A stretch of DNA of 64,000 nucleotides from Paralcaligenes sp. KSB-10 (lineage in GTDB: Bacteria > Pseudomonadota > Gammaproteobacteria > Burkholderiales > Burkholderiaceae_B), in contig NZ_CP089848.1 of the NCBI RefSeq assembly GCF_021266465.1, positions 3,596,001 through 3,660,000 of the forward strand, given 5' to 3'. Below are positions 27,805-37,500 of this stretch, one piece after another (within the stretch, counting starts at the first letter, position 1; the number at the start of each line of letters is the position of its first letter). A program made the translations under genes and the position numbers. Under the pieces are notes generated by a model that was not told the DNA's origin, searched no databases, and worked only from the letters and a program-made list of their open reading frames with translations.

Positions 27805-29847
27805 ATGAACCGAACTTTATCTGTACGCCGCTGGAGCATCGATGTCCTCGAATTGCTCGGCTCCATGCGTTTTGCCGTCAGTCTGTTAATGTTCATTTGT
27901 GTGGCAAGCCTTATCGGCACTGTGCTGCAGCAGAATCAGCCCCCCAGTAAATACATCGACCAGTTCGGCCCCTTTTGGTTTGCCGTATTCGACAAGTTCT
28001 CCATCTGGCATATCTACAATAGCTGGTGGTTTTTGCTGATCATGACCTTTCTGGTGGTCTCGACCGGCATCTGCCTGATCCGCAATGCACCCAAAATGGT
28101 GAACGATGCCCGTTCGTTTCGCGAATACATACGCGAAAGCAGCCTGCGTTCGTTTCATCACCGGATCGAATGCGGTTCGGTACTTGCTCCGAACGAAAAC
28201 CAGAACCGCGTGCAGCAATGGTTGTCCGAGCAGGGCTACAAGTTCAAGACCCGCCAGGATGGCGAAGGCGTGCTGATTGCCGCCAAGAAAGGCAGCGCCA
28301 ATCGCTTCGGCTATATTTTTGCCCATGCGGCGATTGTCATCATCTGTATTGGCGGCCTGCTCGACAGTGAGCTGGCTGTCAGGCTGCAAGTGTGGTTGGG
28401 CAAGAAGCCCATTACGCAAAACATGCTGATTTCCCAGGTGCCGGAATCCGGGCGCCTGCCGGCGGGCAACCCCAGCTTTCGCGCCAATATGCTGGTGCCT
28501 GAAGGCAGCGAGAGCAGTACCGGCATTGTTGGGGTCGACGATGGCGTGCTGGTCCAGCCGCTGCCCTTCGTGCTCAAGCTCAAGAAATTCGTGGTCGATT
28601 ATTATTCGACGGGGATGCCCAGCAGCTTTAAAAGCGATGTCGAAGTCACCGACCCGGCAACCGGCAAGAAATTCGACCGGACCATCGAAGTCAACGAACC
28701 CTTGCGCTACAAGGGAGTCACCGTTTACCAATCCAGTTTCGATGATGGCGGCAGCAAGCTCCAACTGGTGGGTTACCCTCTGGTCGGATCAAAAAGCCAG
28801 CCGTTCGATGTGTCGGGTACGGTAGGTAAATCGACCGAAATCACCATGGGCAGCGATCCCAAGGCGGGGCGCGTCGAGCTGGATCTGTCGGGTTTACGCG
28901 TAATCAATGTCGAAAACCTGTCGGGTAACGTCAATCCGCAACCCAAGCCCATGCTGGCGCAAGTGGCGGCTGTCACAGGCAGCGCCGCCGGGGCAAAAAA
29001 CGAAAACCTGCATAACGTGGGGCCCAGCGTGCAGTATCGCGTGGTTGGCCGGGATGGCCAGTCGCACGAATTCAATAACTACATGCTGCCCATGAAGCTC
29101 GACGGCAGTTATGTATTCCTGGCGGGCGAGCGTGATAACCCGGGCGCCAACTACCGGTATATGCGCATCCCGGCCGACGCCAATAACTCTGTGGCCGAAT
29201 TCATGAGTCTGCGCGCGGCCTTGCACGATCCATTCATGCGTGCTGAGGCGGCGGGCCGTTTCGCCGCCAAGAATGCCAGTTCCGAGGCACAGCGGCCATT
29301 GCTGGAAAAGGCGGCTGCCGGCGCTCTGGAAACCTTTGCCAAGGGCGGTTTCAACGCCATTGTCGAGAAAGTGCCAGAGCCGGAACGCGAAAAGATCCTG
29401 GGGTTTGCGGTGCCCATGGTGCAATTGTGCCTGGTTGAATTGCGCGACCTCGAGCGCGAGAAGACAGGTGCCAAACCTATTGATCACGAAGGTCCGGCTG
29501 GCGAGAAGGCCAGCAAATGGATTCAGCTCTCCCTGCTGGCGCTGGCGAACCTGCCCGATTACCCGGCGCCCGTATTCATGTCGCTCAAGAGCTTCGATCA
29601 TGTGCAGGCCAGCGTGTTCCAGGTGGCTCGCAGCCCTGGCAAGAATGCGGTTTATCTGGGCTGTTTATTTTTGATATTAGGCGTATTCTCGATGTTCTAT
29701 ATTCGGGATCGACGGATTTGGGTCTGGGTCAAGCCGCATGGACAGGGCAGCGAACTGCTGGCTGCCATGACTTCGCAACGGCGCACCCTCGACTTTCAAC
29801 ACGAGTTCGAGCGCTTCAAAGACGCGATCAAGCGCCTGTCTACGTAA
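27805..29847 (+). CDS. resB: Cytochrome c biogenesis protein Ccs1/ResB
   Basis: A 680-residue System II cytochrome c synthetase component. Three N-terminal transmembrane helices begin LELLGSMRFAVSLLMFICVASLIGTVLQQ (residues about 11-39). A large periplasmic domain follows, and the last helix is KNAVYLGCLFLILGVFSMFYIRDR near 615. Together with CcsA it moves heme out and attaches it to CxxCH apocytochromes. ATG 27805 matches the family N terminus. It is between cytochrome c4 and ccsA, and dsbD upstream supplies the reductant. Confidence 0.93.
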   Translation: MNRTLSVRRWSIDVLELLGSMRFAVSLLMFICVASLIGTVLQQNQPPSKYIDQFGPFWFAVFDKFSIWHIYNSWWFLLIMTFLVVSTGICLIRNAPKMVNDARSFREYIRESSLRSFHHRIECGSVLAPNENQNRVQQWLSEQGYKFKTRQDGEGVLIAAKKGSANRFGYIFAHAAIVIICIGGLLDSELAVRLQVWLGKKPITQNMLISQVPESGRLPAGNPSFRANMLVPEGSESSTGIVGVDDGVLVQPLPFVLKLKKFVVDYYSTGMPSSFKSDVEVTDPATGKKFDRTIEVNEPLRYKGVTVYQSSFDDGGSKLQLVGYPLVGSKSQPFDVSGTVGKSTEITMGSDPKAGRVELDLSGLRVINVENLSGNVNPQPKPMLAQVAAVTGSAAGAKNENLHNVGPSVQYRVVGRDGQSHEFNNYMLPMKLDGSYVFLAGERDNPGANYRYMRIPADANNSVAEFMSLRAALHDPFMRAEAAGRFAAKNASSEAQRPLLEKAAAGALETFAKGGFNAIVEKVPEPEREKILGFAVPMVQLCLVELRDLEREKTGAKPIDHEGPAGEKASKWIQLSLLALANLPDYPAPVFMSLKSFDHVQASVFQVARSPGKNAVYLGCLFLILGVFSMFYIRDRRIWVWVKPHGQGSELLAAMTSQRRTLDFQHEFERFKDAIKRLST

Positions 29848-29858
29848 AGAGGTTTCCT

Positions 29859-31217
29859 ATGACCGATACAATCATCAAGCCGGGCCTGCCGATGTGGCAG
29901 GACGCCATGACGGCGAGCGGCGATTCGCGCGGTCGGCGCGGCTTGCCGAACTGGTCCGATATTGTCTTTTTCCTGGTTCTGGCCGGCGGGGCGGCGTATA
30001 CGCTCATGAATTTCAGTAATAGCATGGACTATTACGAGAAGCTGATTCTGTGCGGCGCGGTCGCCGTGTTCAGCTGGATGGGCTGGTTGTGGCGTCCCTT
30101 GCGTACCCTGATGATCGCCAGCGGGCTCAGCGCCCTGTTCGCCATCTGGTTATACAGCAATGGCGGCGGTCTTGGCCAGGGCGACATCACGCGGGCCGAG
30201 CATGTGTTTTTCCTGAAATACTTGTTCTCGTCGCAGTCGGCTATTTTATGGATGTGCTCCCTGTTCGTGCTGGCCACGATCTGTTATTGGATCGGTATTT
30301 TCAGCAACACGGCAGCCTGGCTTGGCACCGTGTTCGCCTGGGGTGCCGTTTATGCCGGCGTGACCGGCTTGCTGGTGCGCTGGCGCGAAGGGCATTTGCT
30401 GGGTCCCGATATCGGCCATGTTCCGGTCAGCAACCTGTATGAAGTGTTCGTGCTGTTCTCACTGATCACGGCGCTGTTCTACCTGTACTACGAACGACGC
30501 TATGCAACGCGCGCGTTGGGCGGTTTCGTGATGCTGGTCATCAGCTCGGCGGTTATTTTCCTGCTGTGGTATTCCTTTACGCGCGATGCGTTTGCCATTC
30601 AGCCGCTGACTCCCGCTCTTAAAAGCTGGTGGATGAAGCTGCATGTGCCGGCCAACTTCATTGGGTATGGCACATTTTCGCTGGCGGCCATGGTGGGTTT
30701 TGCCTATCTGATCAAAGAGCACGGACAGACTACGTCGCGCGCCCAGTTGATTCCCTTGTTCATACTTGGGGCGGTATTGTGCGCCGAACCCATGGTGTTC
30801 GGCTCCAAAGAGCTGTCGCTGACCTGGATGCTGTATTTCGGGCTTGGGGCGATTATCGTGGGAGCAATACTGGCGTTTCGCCGGCAGATCGCCAATAAGC
30901 TGCCGTCGCTCGAAATCCTCGACGACATCATGTACCGCGCCATTGCGGTCGGTTTCGCCTTCTTTACGGTCGCCACGATCCTGGGTGCACTGTGGGCCGC
31001 CGACGCCTGGGGCACATACTGGCAGTGGGATCCCAAGGAAACCTGGGCGCTTATCGTCTGGCTCAATTATGCGGCGTGGCTGCACATGCGCCTGATGAAG
31101 GGCTTGCGCGGCAGCATGGCCGCCTACTGGGCATTGGGTGGTTTGCTGGTAACCAGTTTTGCCTTCCTGGGTGTGAATATGTTTTTGTCGGGCCTGCACT
31201 CATACGGCGAGCTTTAG
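29859..31217 (+). CDS. ccsA: Cytochrome c biogenesis protein CcsA/CcsB (heme-handling)
   Basis: A 452-residue polytopic protein with about eight helices. The tryptophan-rich heme motif is WGTYWQWDPKETWAL near residue 386, and conserved His residues lie in HVPVSNLYE and in KLHVPANFIGYG. It partners with ResB for cytochrome c assembly. An AAAGAGG site precedes the ATG, 11 bp after resB. A strong terminator follows at 31247-31290, which closes the conserved block before the Pel locus. Confidence 0.93.
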   Translation: MTDTIIKPGLPMWQDAMTASGDSRGRRGLPNWSDIVFFLVLAGGAAYTLMNFSNSMDYYEKLILCGAVAVFSWMGWLWRPLRTLMIASGLSALFAIWLYSNGGGLGQGDITRAEHVFFLKYLFSSQSAILWMCSLFVLATICYWIGIFSNTAAWLGTVFAWGAVYAGVTGLLVRWREGHLLGPDIGHVPVSNLYEVFVLFSLITALFYLYYERRYATRALGGFVMLVISSAVIFLLWYSFTRDAFAIQPLTPALKSWWMKLHVPANFIGYGTFSLAAMVGFAYLIKEHGQTTSRAQLIPLFILGAVLCAEPMVFGSKELSLTWMLYFGLGAIIVGAILAFRRQIANKLPSLEILDDIMYRAIAVGFAFFTVATILGALWAADAWGTYWQWDPKETWALIVWLNYAAWLHMRLMKGLRGSMAAYWALGGLLVTSFAFLGVNMFLSGLHSYGEL

Positions 31218-31246
31218 GCTGCGCTGCATCCTCCTTGTGGCGGGCT

Positions 31247-31290
31247 AAAAGTGCCGGGCTGATATTTCATCAGCCCGGCACTTTTGCGTT
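31247..31290 (+). terminator. Strong terminator after ccsA
   Basis: A perfect 17-bp stem: left arm AAAAGTGCCGGGCTGAT (31247-31263), loop ATTTC, right arm ATCAGCCCGGCACTTTT (31269-31285). The A/T ends give a T-run on both strands, so it can stop transcripts from either side. It insulates the ccs genes from the Pel locus. Confidence 0.92.
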
Positions 31291-31748
31291 ACGCCAGGCC
31301 GGCACCTGCATGGAACATTCAATCGTTTCGGTAACTATTATCAGCTATTCGATACAAAACGTAGTAAATTATCATCTATTCCCGCATTGAATGTAACGAA
31401 TTTACTATTTTCAATATGTCAATAGGCCATGAGGGTATCGGTTAAAAGATATACAAATGGCGTATCTTGTGACACAATTCACATCTCGGTACGTAGCCCA
31501 GCTACGAAAAATTGTCTAAACCCCCGCTAAATTTCTCGAGTTTCGCAGATCTCGTCGATTAGAATCCCAAGACGGGCATCTTGACGTCCTCGTATGTAAC
31601 ATAATGGTCCGAGGCAACGGTACAGTCGCCCGAAATAAAAGAAAACAACAATGATGTGGTGTTTGGCATTGCGGCAAAGAAAAAGGCCAGGAAAAAGGCA
31701 TAGGTAATGTAGCAAGGGCACACCCATCGTAACAAGAGCAATCAAGAT
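31286..31748 (+). other. Regulatory region upstream of the pel operon
   Basis: The 463-bp A/T-rich stretch between the ccsA terminator and pelA has no supported gene. It holds a perfect CRP-type palindrome at 31468-31483 (listed separately). It also has an inverted repeat AGTAAATT (31363-31370) / AATTTACT (31399-31406), a smaller TATC/GATA repeat (31339-31354) and a 6-bp hairpin CGTAGC/GCTACG (31492-31506). A TTGACG hexamer at 31581 has no well-spaced -10. The last 90 bases are purine-rich (AAAGAAAAAGG, GGAAAAAGG) and would be an unstructured leader. Confidence 0.45.
31468..31483. promoter_or_regulatory. Perfect CRP/FNR-family palindrome upstream of pelA
   Basis: The site TGTGA-CACAAT-TCACA matches the E. 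coli CRP consensus TGTGA-N6-TCACA at all ten defined positions. It is centred about 273 bp before the pelA start, so it may serve a promoter well upstream of the gene or act at a distance. CRP-like regulators (Clp in Xanthomonas, Bcam1349 in Burkholderia) that respond to c-di-GMP control biofilm genes elsewhere. Which regulator binds here is unknown. Confidence 0.55.
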
Positions 31749-34598
31749 ATGATGTGGCGTCAAAGCTCCAACAAAGACGGCAAGATGGGTTTAGCGCGCG
31801 GGTTACGCCCATCGCCAAATCAAGGCCGAATGCACGGTCTTTGCCTACTGGCGCTCCGCCTGTTTGTGGTCGGTATTGGGAGCGTATTGGTTTCTTTGCC
31901 CGGGCATGGCGTGGCTCGCGCTGCAACGGTTGCCGCTGGCTCTGTGCAAGCCCCGAATATTGCGTTCTACTACCAGAGCGACTTGCCTGTCGACGAACTG
32001 CAAGCGTTCGATACGGTGGTTATCGATCCGGCCCGTGCCGTTTTGCCTCAGGCCAATCTGGCGCCGCATACGGCCTGGTTTGCGCGCCTCGATTTGAGCG
32101 GGCTTGCGGGGAAATCACACGATGTAAATGCTTTTGTCAGCCAGACGGTCGGCCCATTGTGGGAAAAAGGGTACCGCGGGTTTTTATTGGATGACGGGGC
32201 GGGGCTCGACGAAAACGCGGCTCAATCCGACGCGTGGCTTGGCCAGCTCATGAAAGCAATACACGCCAAATATCCCCAGGCTCGCCTGATGCTGCGCAAC
32301 CATTTGGGCCTGGTCCAGGCCAATGCGGCCGATTTATATGCCGCAGTGGTCGATTCGCTTTATCAGAAGCAGAATGGCTATGGCAGCTTTCTTGCGGAAG
32401 TTCCACAGGCGCTGCGCGCCAATGCGCTGAAGCAGATCAAGAGCATCCAGGCCCATGCGCCGCTGCCGGTGGTCGCCATAGACTACTGCGCGGTGGGCGA
32501 CCAGACATGCCGCCGCAATACGGCGCGTCGGCTCACCGCCGATGGCGTCACACCTTTTGTCACGGCCCCGGGCATGGCCACTGTTGGTGTCGGCCGCATC
32601 GAAGTAATGCCGCGCAAGATCCTGCTGGTGCAGACTGTTGGCCGCTATCAGCCGCTGGACAAGTCGGTCGGCGCATACAGTATCGCAATGCCGCTCAATT
32701 ATCTTGGCTACGATATCCAGTACGCCGATATCAATGCCCCCCTGCCTGGCCATATTACAAACGATCGTTACGCCGGGATCGTGGTCGCCATCGATCGGGC
32801 CGTCAATAACTCGGGCGCCTGGCGCCAATGGTTGCTGGCGCGCATACACGAAGGGATGCGCGTTGCCGTTTTCAATCAATTCGGCTTTCCCATCGATGTC
32901 CAGGCCGGCCGCGCCCTGGGCCTCGAGGTGGTGCCGGGCACGGCTCCTGCAAATAGTTCGCCCCAGGTGGTAAGCAAGGCACCCATGATGGGCTTCGAGA
33001 TTATGCCCAAGCCCGATATTCGCAGCGCGTTGGGAATACGCGTCGGAGCCGGGGGGCGGTCTTTGCTGCGTTTGAATGCCAATAACTACATATACGATGC
33101 GGCGGGCCTGACCTCATGGGGAGGCTATGTGCTGGACCCGTATACAGTGGTCAGCCGAAATGCCATCGGGCAGGATCGCTGGGCTATTCAGCCGATCGAT
33201 TTCCTCAGGCAGGCCTTGGCGCTACCCGACATGCCGGTGCCCGACTTAACGACCGAAAATGGCCGGCGTCTGATGTTTACCCATGTGGATGGTGACGGTT
33301 TTGCATCACGGGGCGAGTTTGCCGGCGCCACAAATGAATACAGCGGTCAGATTCTGTATAACCAGATCTTTACCAAGTACCGGCTGCCCATGACTGTGTC
33401 GGTAATTGAAGGAGAGGTTGGTTCTTCAGGCATGTATCCCAAGCTCACGCCGGTGCTTGAGCCCATCGCGCGCAAAATATTCGCCTTGCCCAATGTCGAG
33501 ATTGGCAGCCATACATACTCTCACCCTTTCTATCTAGAACAGGTCGACAGCACGGGCAGGCGATTCAATAACGGCAAGCTCAGGCCGGAGTGGCGAGGAG
33601 ACACTCCATTTTCCCTGGACATTCCCCATTACGACTTCAGTATGGAGCGTGAAATTCAGGGCTCTATCGATTACATTAATCATCGTCTTGCGCCGCCCGG
33701 GAAATCTGTTGTCGCAGTCTTGTGGCCGGGGGACGCCGCGGCGCCGCCAATCGCCCTGCGCTTGGCTGCCAAGGCAGGCGTGCTTAATATCAATGGCGGC
33801 GATACGATAATAACCAAGAACAATAATAGCTGGACCAATATCGCGCCCTATGGTCTTGCTAAGGGCGATCGCCCAGGTGATTACCAGGTCTATGCCGGGG
33901 TAATGAATGAAAACGTCTATACCAACGATTGGCTGGGGCCATACTATGGCTATGATCGCGTACTTGAAACGTTTGCATTGACCGACAAACCCATACGCTT
34001 CAAACCTATCGATATTTACTATCACTTTTATTCGGGGACCAAGACGGCCTCGTTGAAAGCGCTGCATACCGTGTTCAATGCCGTGCTCAAGCAGCCGATT
34101 TTCCCGGTCTTTACGACTGAGTATCTCGAGCGGGCTCTTGATTGGCGCCGTGTGGCGGTTGCGCGTGAAGGGAATCGCTGGGTCGTGCGGTCGGGCCAGT
34201 ATCTGCGTGAGTTGCGCTGGCCCGGCAGTGGGGTTCCCGATCTGTCGACGGCCTCGGATGTCTCGGGCTATCTACCCGGTCCAGGCGGTTTATATATTCA
34301 TATGGGAGGCGACCAGGCGTCGTTTGCAATTTCGCCGAAATCCTCGGGGAACATACCTTATATCGCCCAGGCCTCGGGCTTTGTACGCAATTTCGAGCGT
34401 ACGGGCAGAGGGATGCAGTTCGAGTTCGGCGGGTATTACAAGCCATTTGTGCAGTTGGCCGATGCCGGGAGTTGCCGCGCAACCATCGATGGCAGGCCGG
34501 CGGGCGCGGCTGGCAAGGGGGGGGCCTTGCAATTGAGCGTAAGCGGCAACGCGGCCAAACCCGTTTCTTATCATTCAATCAAGGTGAACTGTGAATAA
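31749..34598 (+). CDS. pelA: PelA: Pel polysaccharide deacetylase with a degenerate hydrolase domain
   Basis: A secreted protein of 949 residues from ATG 31749; ATG 31830 (922 residues) is a real alternative because AAGG precedes it and it gives a cleaner signal peptide ending ARA-A. Order: signal region, TIM-barrel hydrolase-like domain (about 68-280), linker, polysaccharide deacetylase domain (about 505-800), C-terminal beta region. The deacetylase triad is intact: D514 (THVDGDGF), H588 and H592 (GSHTYSHPF), like D528/H600/H604 of P. aeruginosa. The hydrolase domain is not: the catalytic Glu of the xxVES motif is D202 (VVDSLY), the paired Asp motif LDTLD is LDDGA (148-151), and VEPGH is IDPAR. 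It should deacetylate Pel in the periplasm but probably cannot cut it. It overlaps pelB by 8 bp. Confidence 0.93.
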   Translation: MMWRQSSNKDGKMGLARGLRPSPNQGRMHGLCLLALRLFVVGIGSVLVSLPGHGVARAATVAAGSVQAPNIAFYYQSDLPVDELQAFDTVVIDPARAVLPQANLAPHTAWFARLDLSGLAGKSHDVNAFVSQTVGPLWEKGYRGFLLDDGAGLDENAAQSDAWLGQLMKAIHAKYPQARLMLRNHLGLVQANAADLYAAVVDSLYQKQNGYGSFLAEVPQALRANALKQIKSIQAHAPLPVVAIDYCAVGDQTCRRNTARRLTADGVTPFVTAPGMATVGVGRIEVMPRKILLVQTVGRYQPLDKSVGAYSIAMPLNYLGYDIQYADINAPLPGHITNDRYAGIVVAIDRAVNNSGAWRQWLLARIHEGMRVAVFNQFGFPIDVQAGRALGLEVVPGTAPANSSPQVVSKAPMMGFEIMPKPDIRSALGIRVGAGGRSLLRLNANNYIYDAAGLTSWGGYVLDPYTVVSRNAIGQDRWAIQPIDFLRQALALPDMPVPDLTTENGRRLMFTHVDGDGFASRGEFAGATNEYSGQILYNQIFTKYRLPMTVSVIEGEVGSSGMYPKLTPVLEPIARKIFALPNVEIGSHTYSHPFYLEQVDSTGRRFNNGKLRPEWRGDTPFSLDIPHYDFSMEREIQGSIDYINHRLAPPGKSVVAVLWPGDAAAPPIALRLAAKAGVLNINGGDTIITKNNNSWTNIAPYGLAKGDRPGDYQVYAGVMNENVYTNDWLGPYYGYDRVLETFALTDKPIRFKPIDIYYHFYSGTKTASLKALHTVFNAVLKQPIFPVFTTEYLERALDWRRVAVAREGNRWVVRSGQYLRELRWPGSGVPDLSTASDVSGYLPGPGGLYIHMGGDQASFAISPKSSGNIPYIAQASGFVRNFERTGRGMQFEFGGYYKPFVQLADAGSCRATIDGRPAGAAGKGGALQLSVSGNAAKPVSYHSIKVNCE

Positions 34599-37500
34599 GG
34601 GTCGCGAACAATTATGCCCGCTGTGGCTTTCCGCCGTGATCGGGGCGGGCGTTGTCGCGGCGCTGGCTACGGCTTACCCGCGCGATGGCGAGCAGGCTCG
34701 AAGCCTTGCGTCGCAGCCGCCTTCCGAGTTGTCCACCGCTTATCTGGAAGCCTGGCTGCGCCTCAAGCCCGACTCGCCTCAGTATTTGAATCTGCTTGCC
34801 ACCCAGTACATAAAGCTGGGTCAATGGGGGCCGGCTCTGCGCGTTGCCGATAGGCTCGCGAGCTTGGGCAAGGACGACAAGGCGCGCCAGCAGGCTTTGT
34901 TGTTGAAGGTCTCGGCCACCGAACAGATGGCATACGAATACCCGCCGGCAGATCCGCGCCGGGCGGAAGGTGTGGCCCGTTTTACCAAAGTGCTGGAACA
35001 AACCTCCCAATACCAGTGGGATATCCCCATGATGCGTTCGTTCGCCGAAAAGGCGCGCGACGCCGGCGCCGATGCGATCATGACCAGCTATTATCGAAAA
35101 CTGGCCGCCGCCGACAGCACTCATGCGGCGCAGTGGCAGGAAAAGCTGGGCGACGCCGCCCTGTCTCATCAGAATTACAACGATGCGGCTCAGGCTTATT
35201 TTGCGGCCTACGATGCGGCCGATACGATCGACACCAAGCGGCGTTATTTTATTGAAGCGCTGAAGGTACTGGAATCGGGTGATCAGGTTGCCCGTGCCTG
35301 CGACGAAGGCGCGCGACGCCTTGGCGACCTGGCCCAGGATCCTCAAACCTTGCGCTATCTGCTTGATTTGGCACGGCAAGTGAACCGCAGCGATCTGGTG
35401 ACTCGCTATGCGCGCGATCTGATAAAACTTTCCCCCCTGAGTGCGGTGCCTGCCGCGGGCGGGCGTGAGGCCCGCCCCTACGAAGCGGCTGTTCGGTACG
35501 AAGCGGGTGCGTCCACGATCGGCGCCATGGCGATTCCTTTGTATCGCGGAAGTGTCCGCCGTGCCAGCTATCTGCCGCAAATGACCGGTGCACGCAGTTA
35601 TCTGGCGGCCGCGGATGCGGCTCCTGGCGCGAGCGTTCAGGATGCAAAAAAATCCGCCGAATACGAACTGGTCTACAAGGCGTTCGTTGAAAGCAACTCG
35701 CTCGATGATGCCGAAAAGGTGGCGCAGAAGGCGCTCGACGCTCATCTGGATCCTTTGGTGTGGACACGCCGCCTGGCCCAGGTGGCTCAATGGAATAATC
35801 ACCCCAAAGTGGCATTGAAGTACTGGTTGTTGTTTGCGCAGGCGTCGGGCAATGAGGAAGCCTGGGGCAATGTGCTGAAGCTTGCTCCGCAGCTCGACGA
35901 TGACAAGGCCTATCTGGCCGCGTGGCAGCATGTTCAGCCCGAGGCGTCGAAGACCCAGTCGGATGCGCTGGCGGGTCAGAGTGCCTTGCTTGCCCAGTAC
36001 ATGAAGCTTGGCCATTGGGAATCGGCCCTGCGTGTCGTTGAAAACCTCAAAGGCCAGGGCGATGCCAAGGCGCAGCAAGGCGCTTTGCTGTTGGAAGCGG
36101 CCGTGACCGAACAGTTGGCCTATCAATTTCCGCCCAACGATGCGCGCCGCGCCGAAGGCCTGGCCCGCTTTACCAAAGTGTTGAAACAAACCACCCAATA
36201 TCAATGGGATGTGTCAGTCATGAGCGGGCTCGCGGAAAAAGCACGCGAAGCGGGCGCCGATTCGGTCATGATGCGCTACTACCAGATGCTGGCCGTGGCC
36301 GATGCGGCCAATGCGTCGAAATGGCAAGAGCGGATCGGCGATGCCGCGCTCAGCCGACAAGCCTACGGCGAAGCCGCGCGTGCGTACTTTGCGGCTCAGG
36401 AAGCGGCGCCTGCGCTTGATGACAAACGGCGTTATTTCCTGGCCGCGCTAAAAGCGTTTGTGTCGGATGGCGAGGTTGGCCGCGCATGCACCGAAGCAGA
36501 GAAGCGGGCGGGCAGCCTGGCCGAGGATCCTGAAACGCTGCGCTACCTGATCAATCTGGCGCGGCAGGCAAGCCGCACCGACTTGATGGCGCGCTATGCG
36601 CGCGATCTGATCAAATATTCCACTCAAAGCCAGCGCGGCGCCTATTATTCCGATTACGCCGATGCCGTGGGCTATGTGAATTTCACGCCTGCCGATTTGG
36701 ACGGCCTGATTCGTCACGCTGATTTTCGGCCGACAGACCGGGCCGTGGCTGGATATTTCGATGGCCAGACTGCGAGTGCCCATGTGCAATTGGTCGCTAC
36801 CGCCTCAGGCACCAAGCCCGAATCCGGGTCTGCCGTGGAAAACAGCGACTTCGATCTTGCATTCCAGGCCTTTGTCGAGAGCAAGCAGTTGGGCGAAGCC
36901 GAAAAGCTGGCTCAGAAAGCGCTCGAGCGTCACCTCGATCCTCTGGTATGGACACGCCGTCTGGCCCAGGTGGCCCAATGGAACAATCATCCGGCGCTTG
37001 CGCTGAAATACTGGTTGCAGTTTGCGCAGGACTCGGGCAATGACGAGGCCTGGGCCAATGTACTGAAGCTTGCGCCGCAACTCGACAACGACCAGGCCTA
37101 TCTGGCCGCGCTGATACATGCATCGGACCGATCGCCGCGCGATCTGGCCTTGCGCGACAAAGTGGTTGCCACGTACGAGCGCCTGGGCCAGCCTCAGGCC
37201 GGCATGGCCTATCTTAAAAGCCGGGCCAAGGGTGCCGCGCGCCAGCCTTCGCTTGAGCGTTATGCGGCCCTTGCCGAACGTTCCGGCGATGACAAGGCTG
37301 CCCTGCAGGCCTACCGCAGCTTGATGTCCGCGTATCCTGAAAACCTGGCCTATGCGACGCATGTTGCCACCATTGAATATCAGCAGGGGAGTCCGGCTGA
37401 TGCTCTGGCGACTCTGCACAAAGTCCGCGACAAGGCGAATGATCGTCTCGAATCCGCCCCATACTGGCGCTTGTATGGCGAACTTGCGCGCCAGATGGAA

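Noticed and set aside
31651-31707. 18-codon leader peptide rich in Arg and Lys upstream of pelA
   Set aside because: It starts ATGATGTGG like pelA but has no ribosome-binding site and no attenuator hairpin follows, so coding is not supported.
31527-31763. 78-codon hydrophobic minus-strand frame across the pelA start
   Set aside because: It would overlap the pelA start and run through its leader, with no ribosome-binding site and no resemblance to known small membrane proteins.
34612-36204. 530-codon minus-strand frame within pelB
   Set aside because: The Gly/Arg/Gln-rich translation follows from the complement of the TPR coding sequence. Its own internal repetition simply mirrors the PelB duplication.
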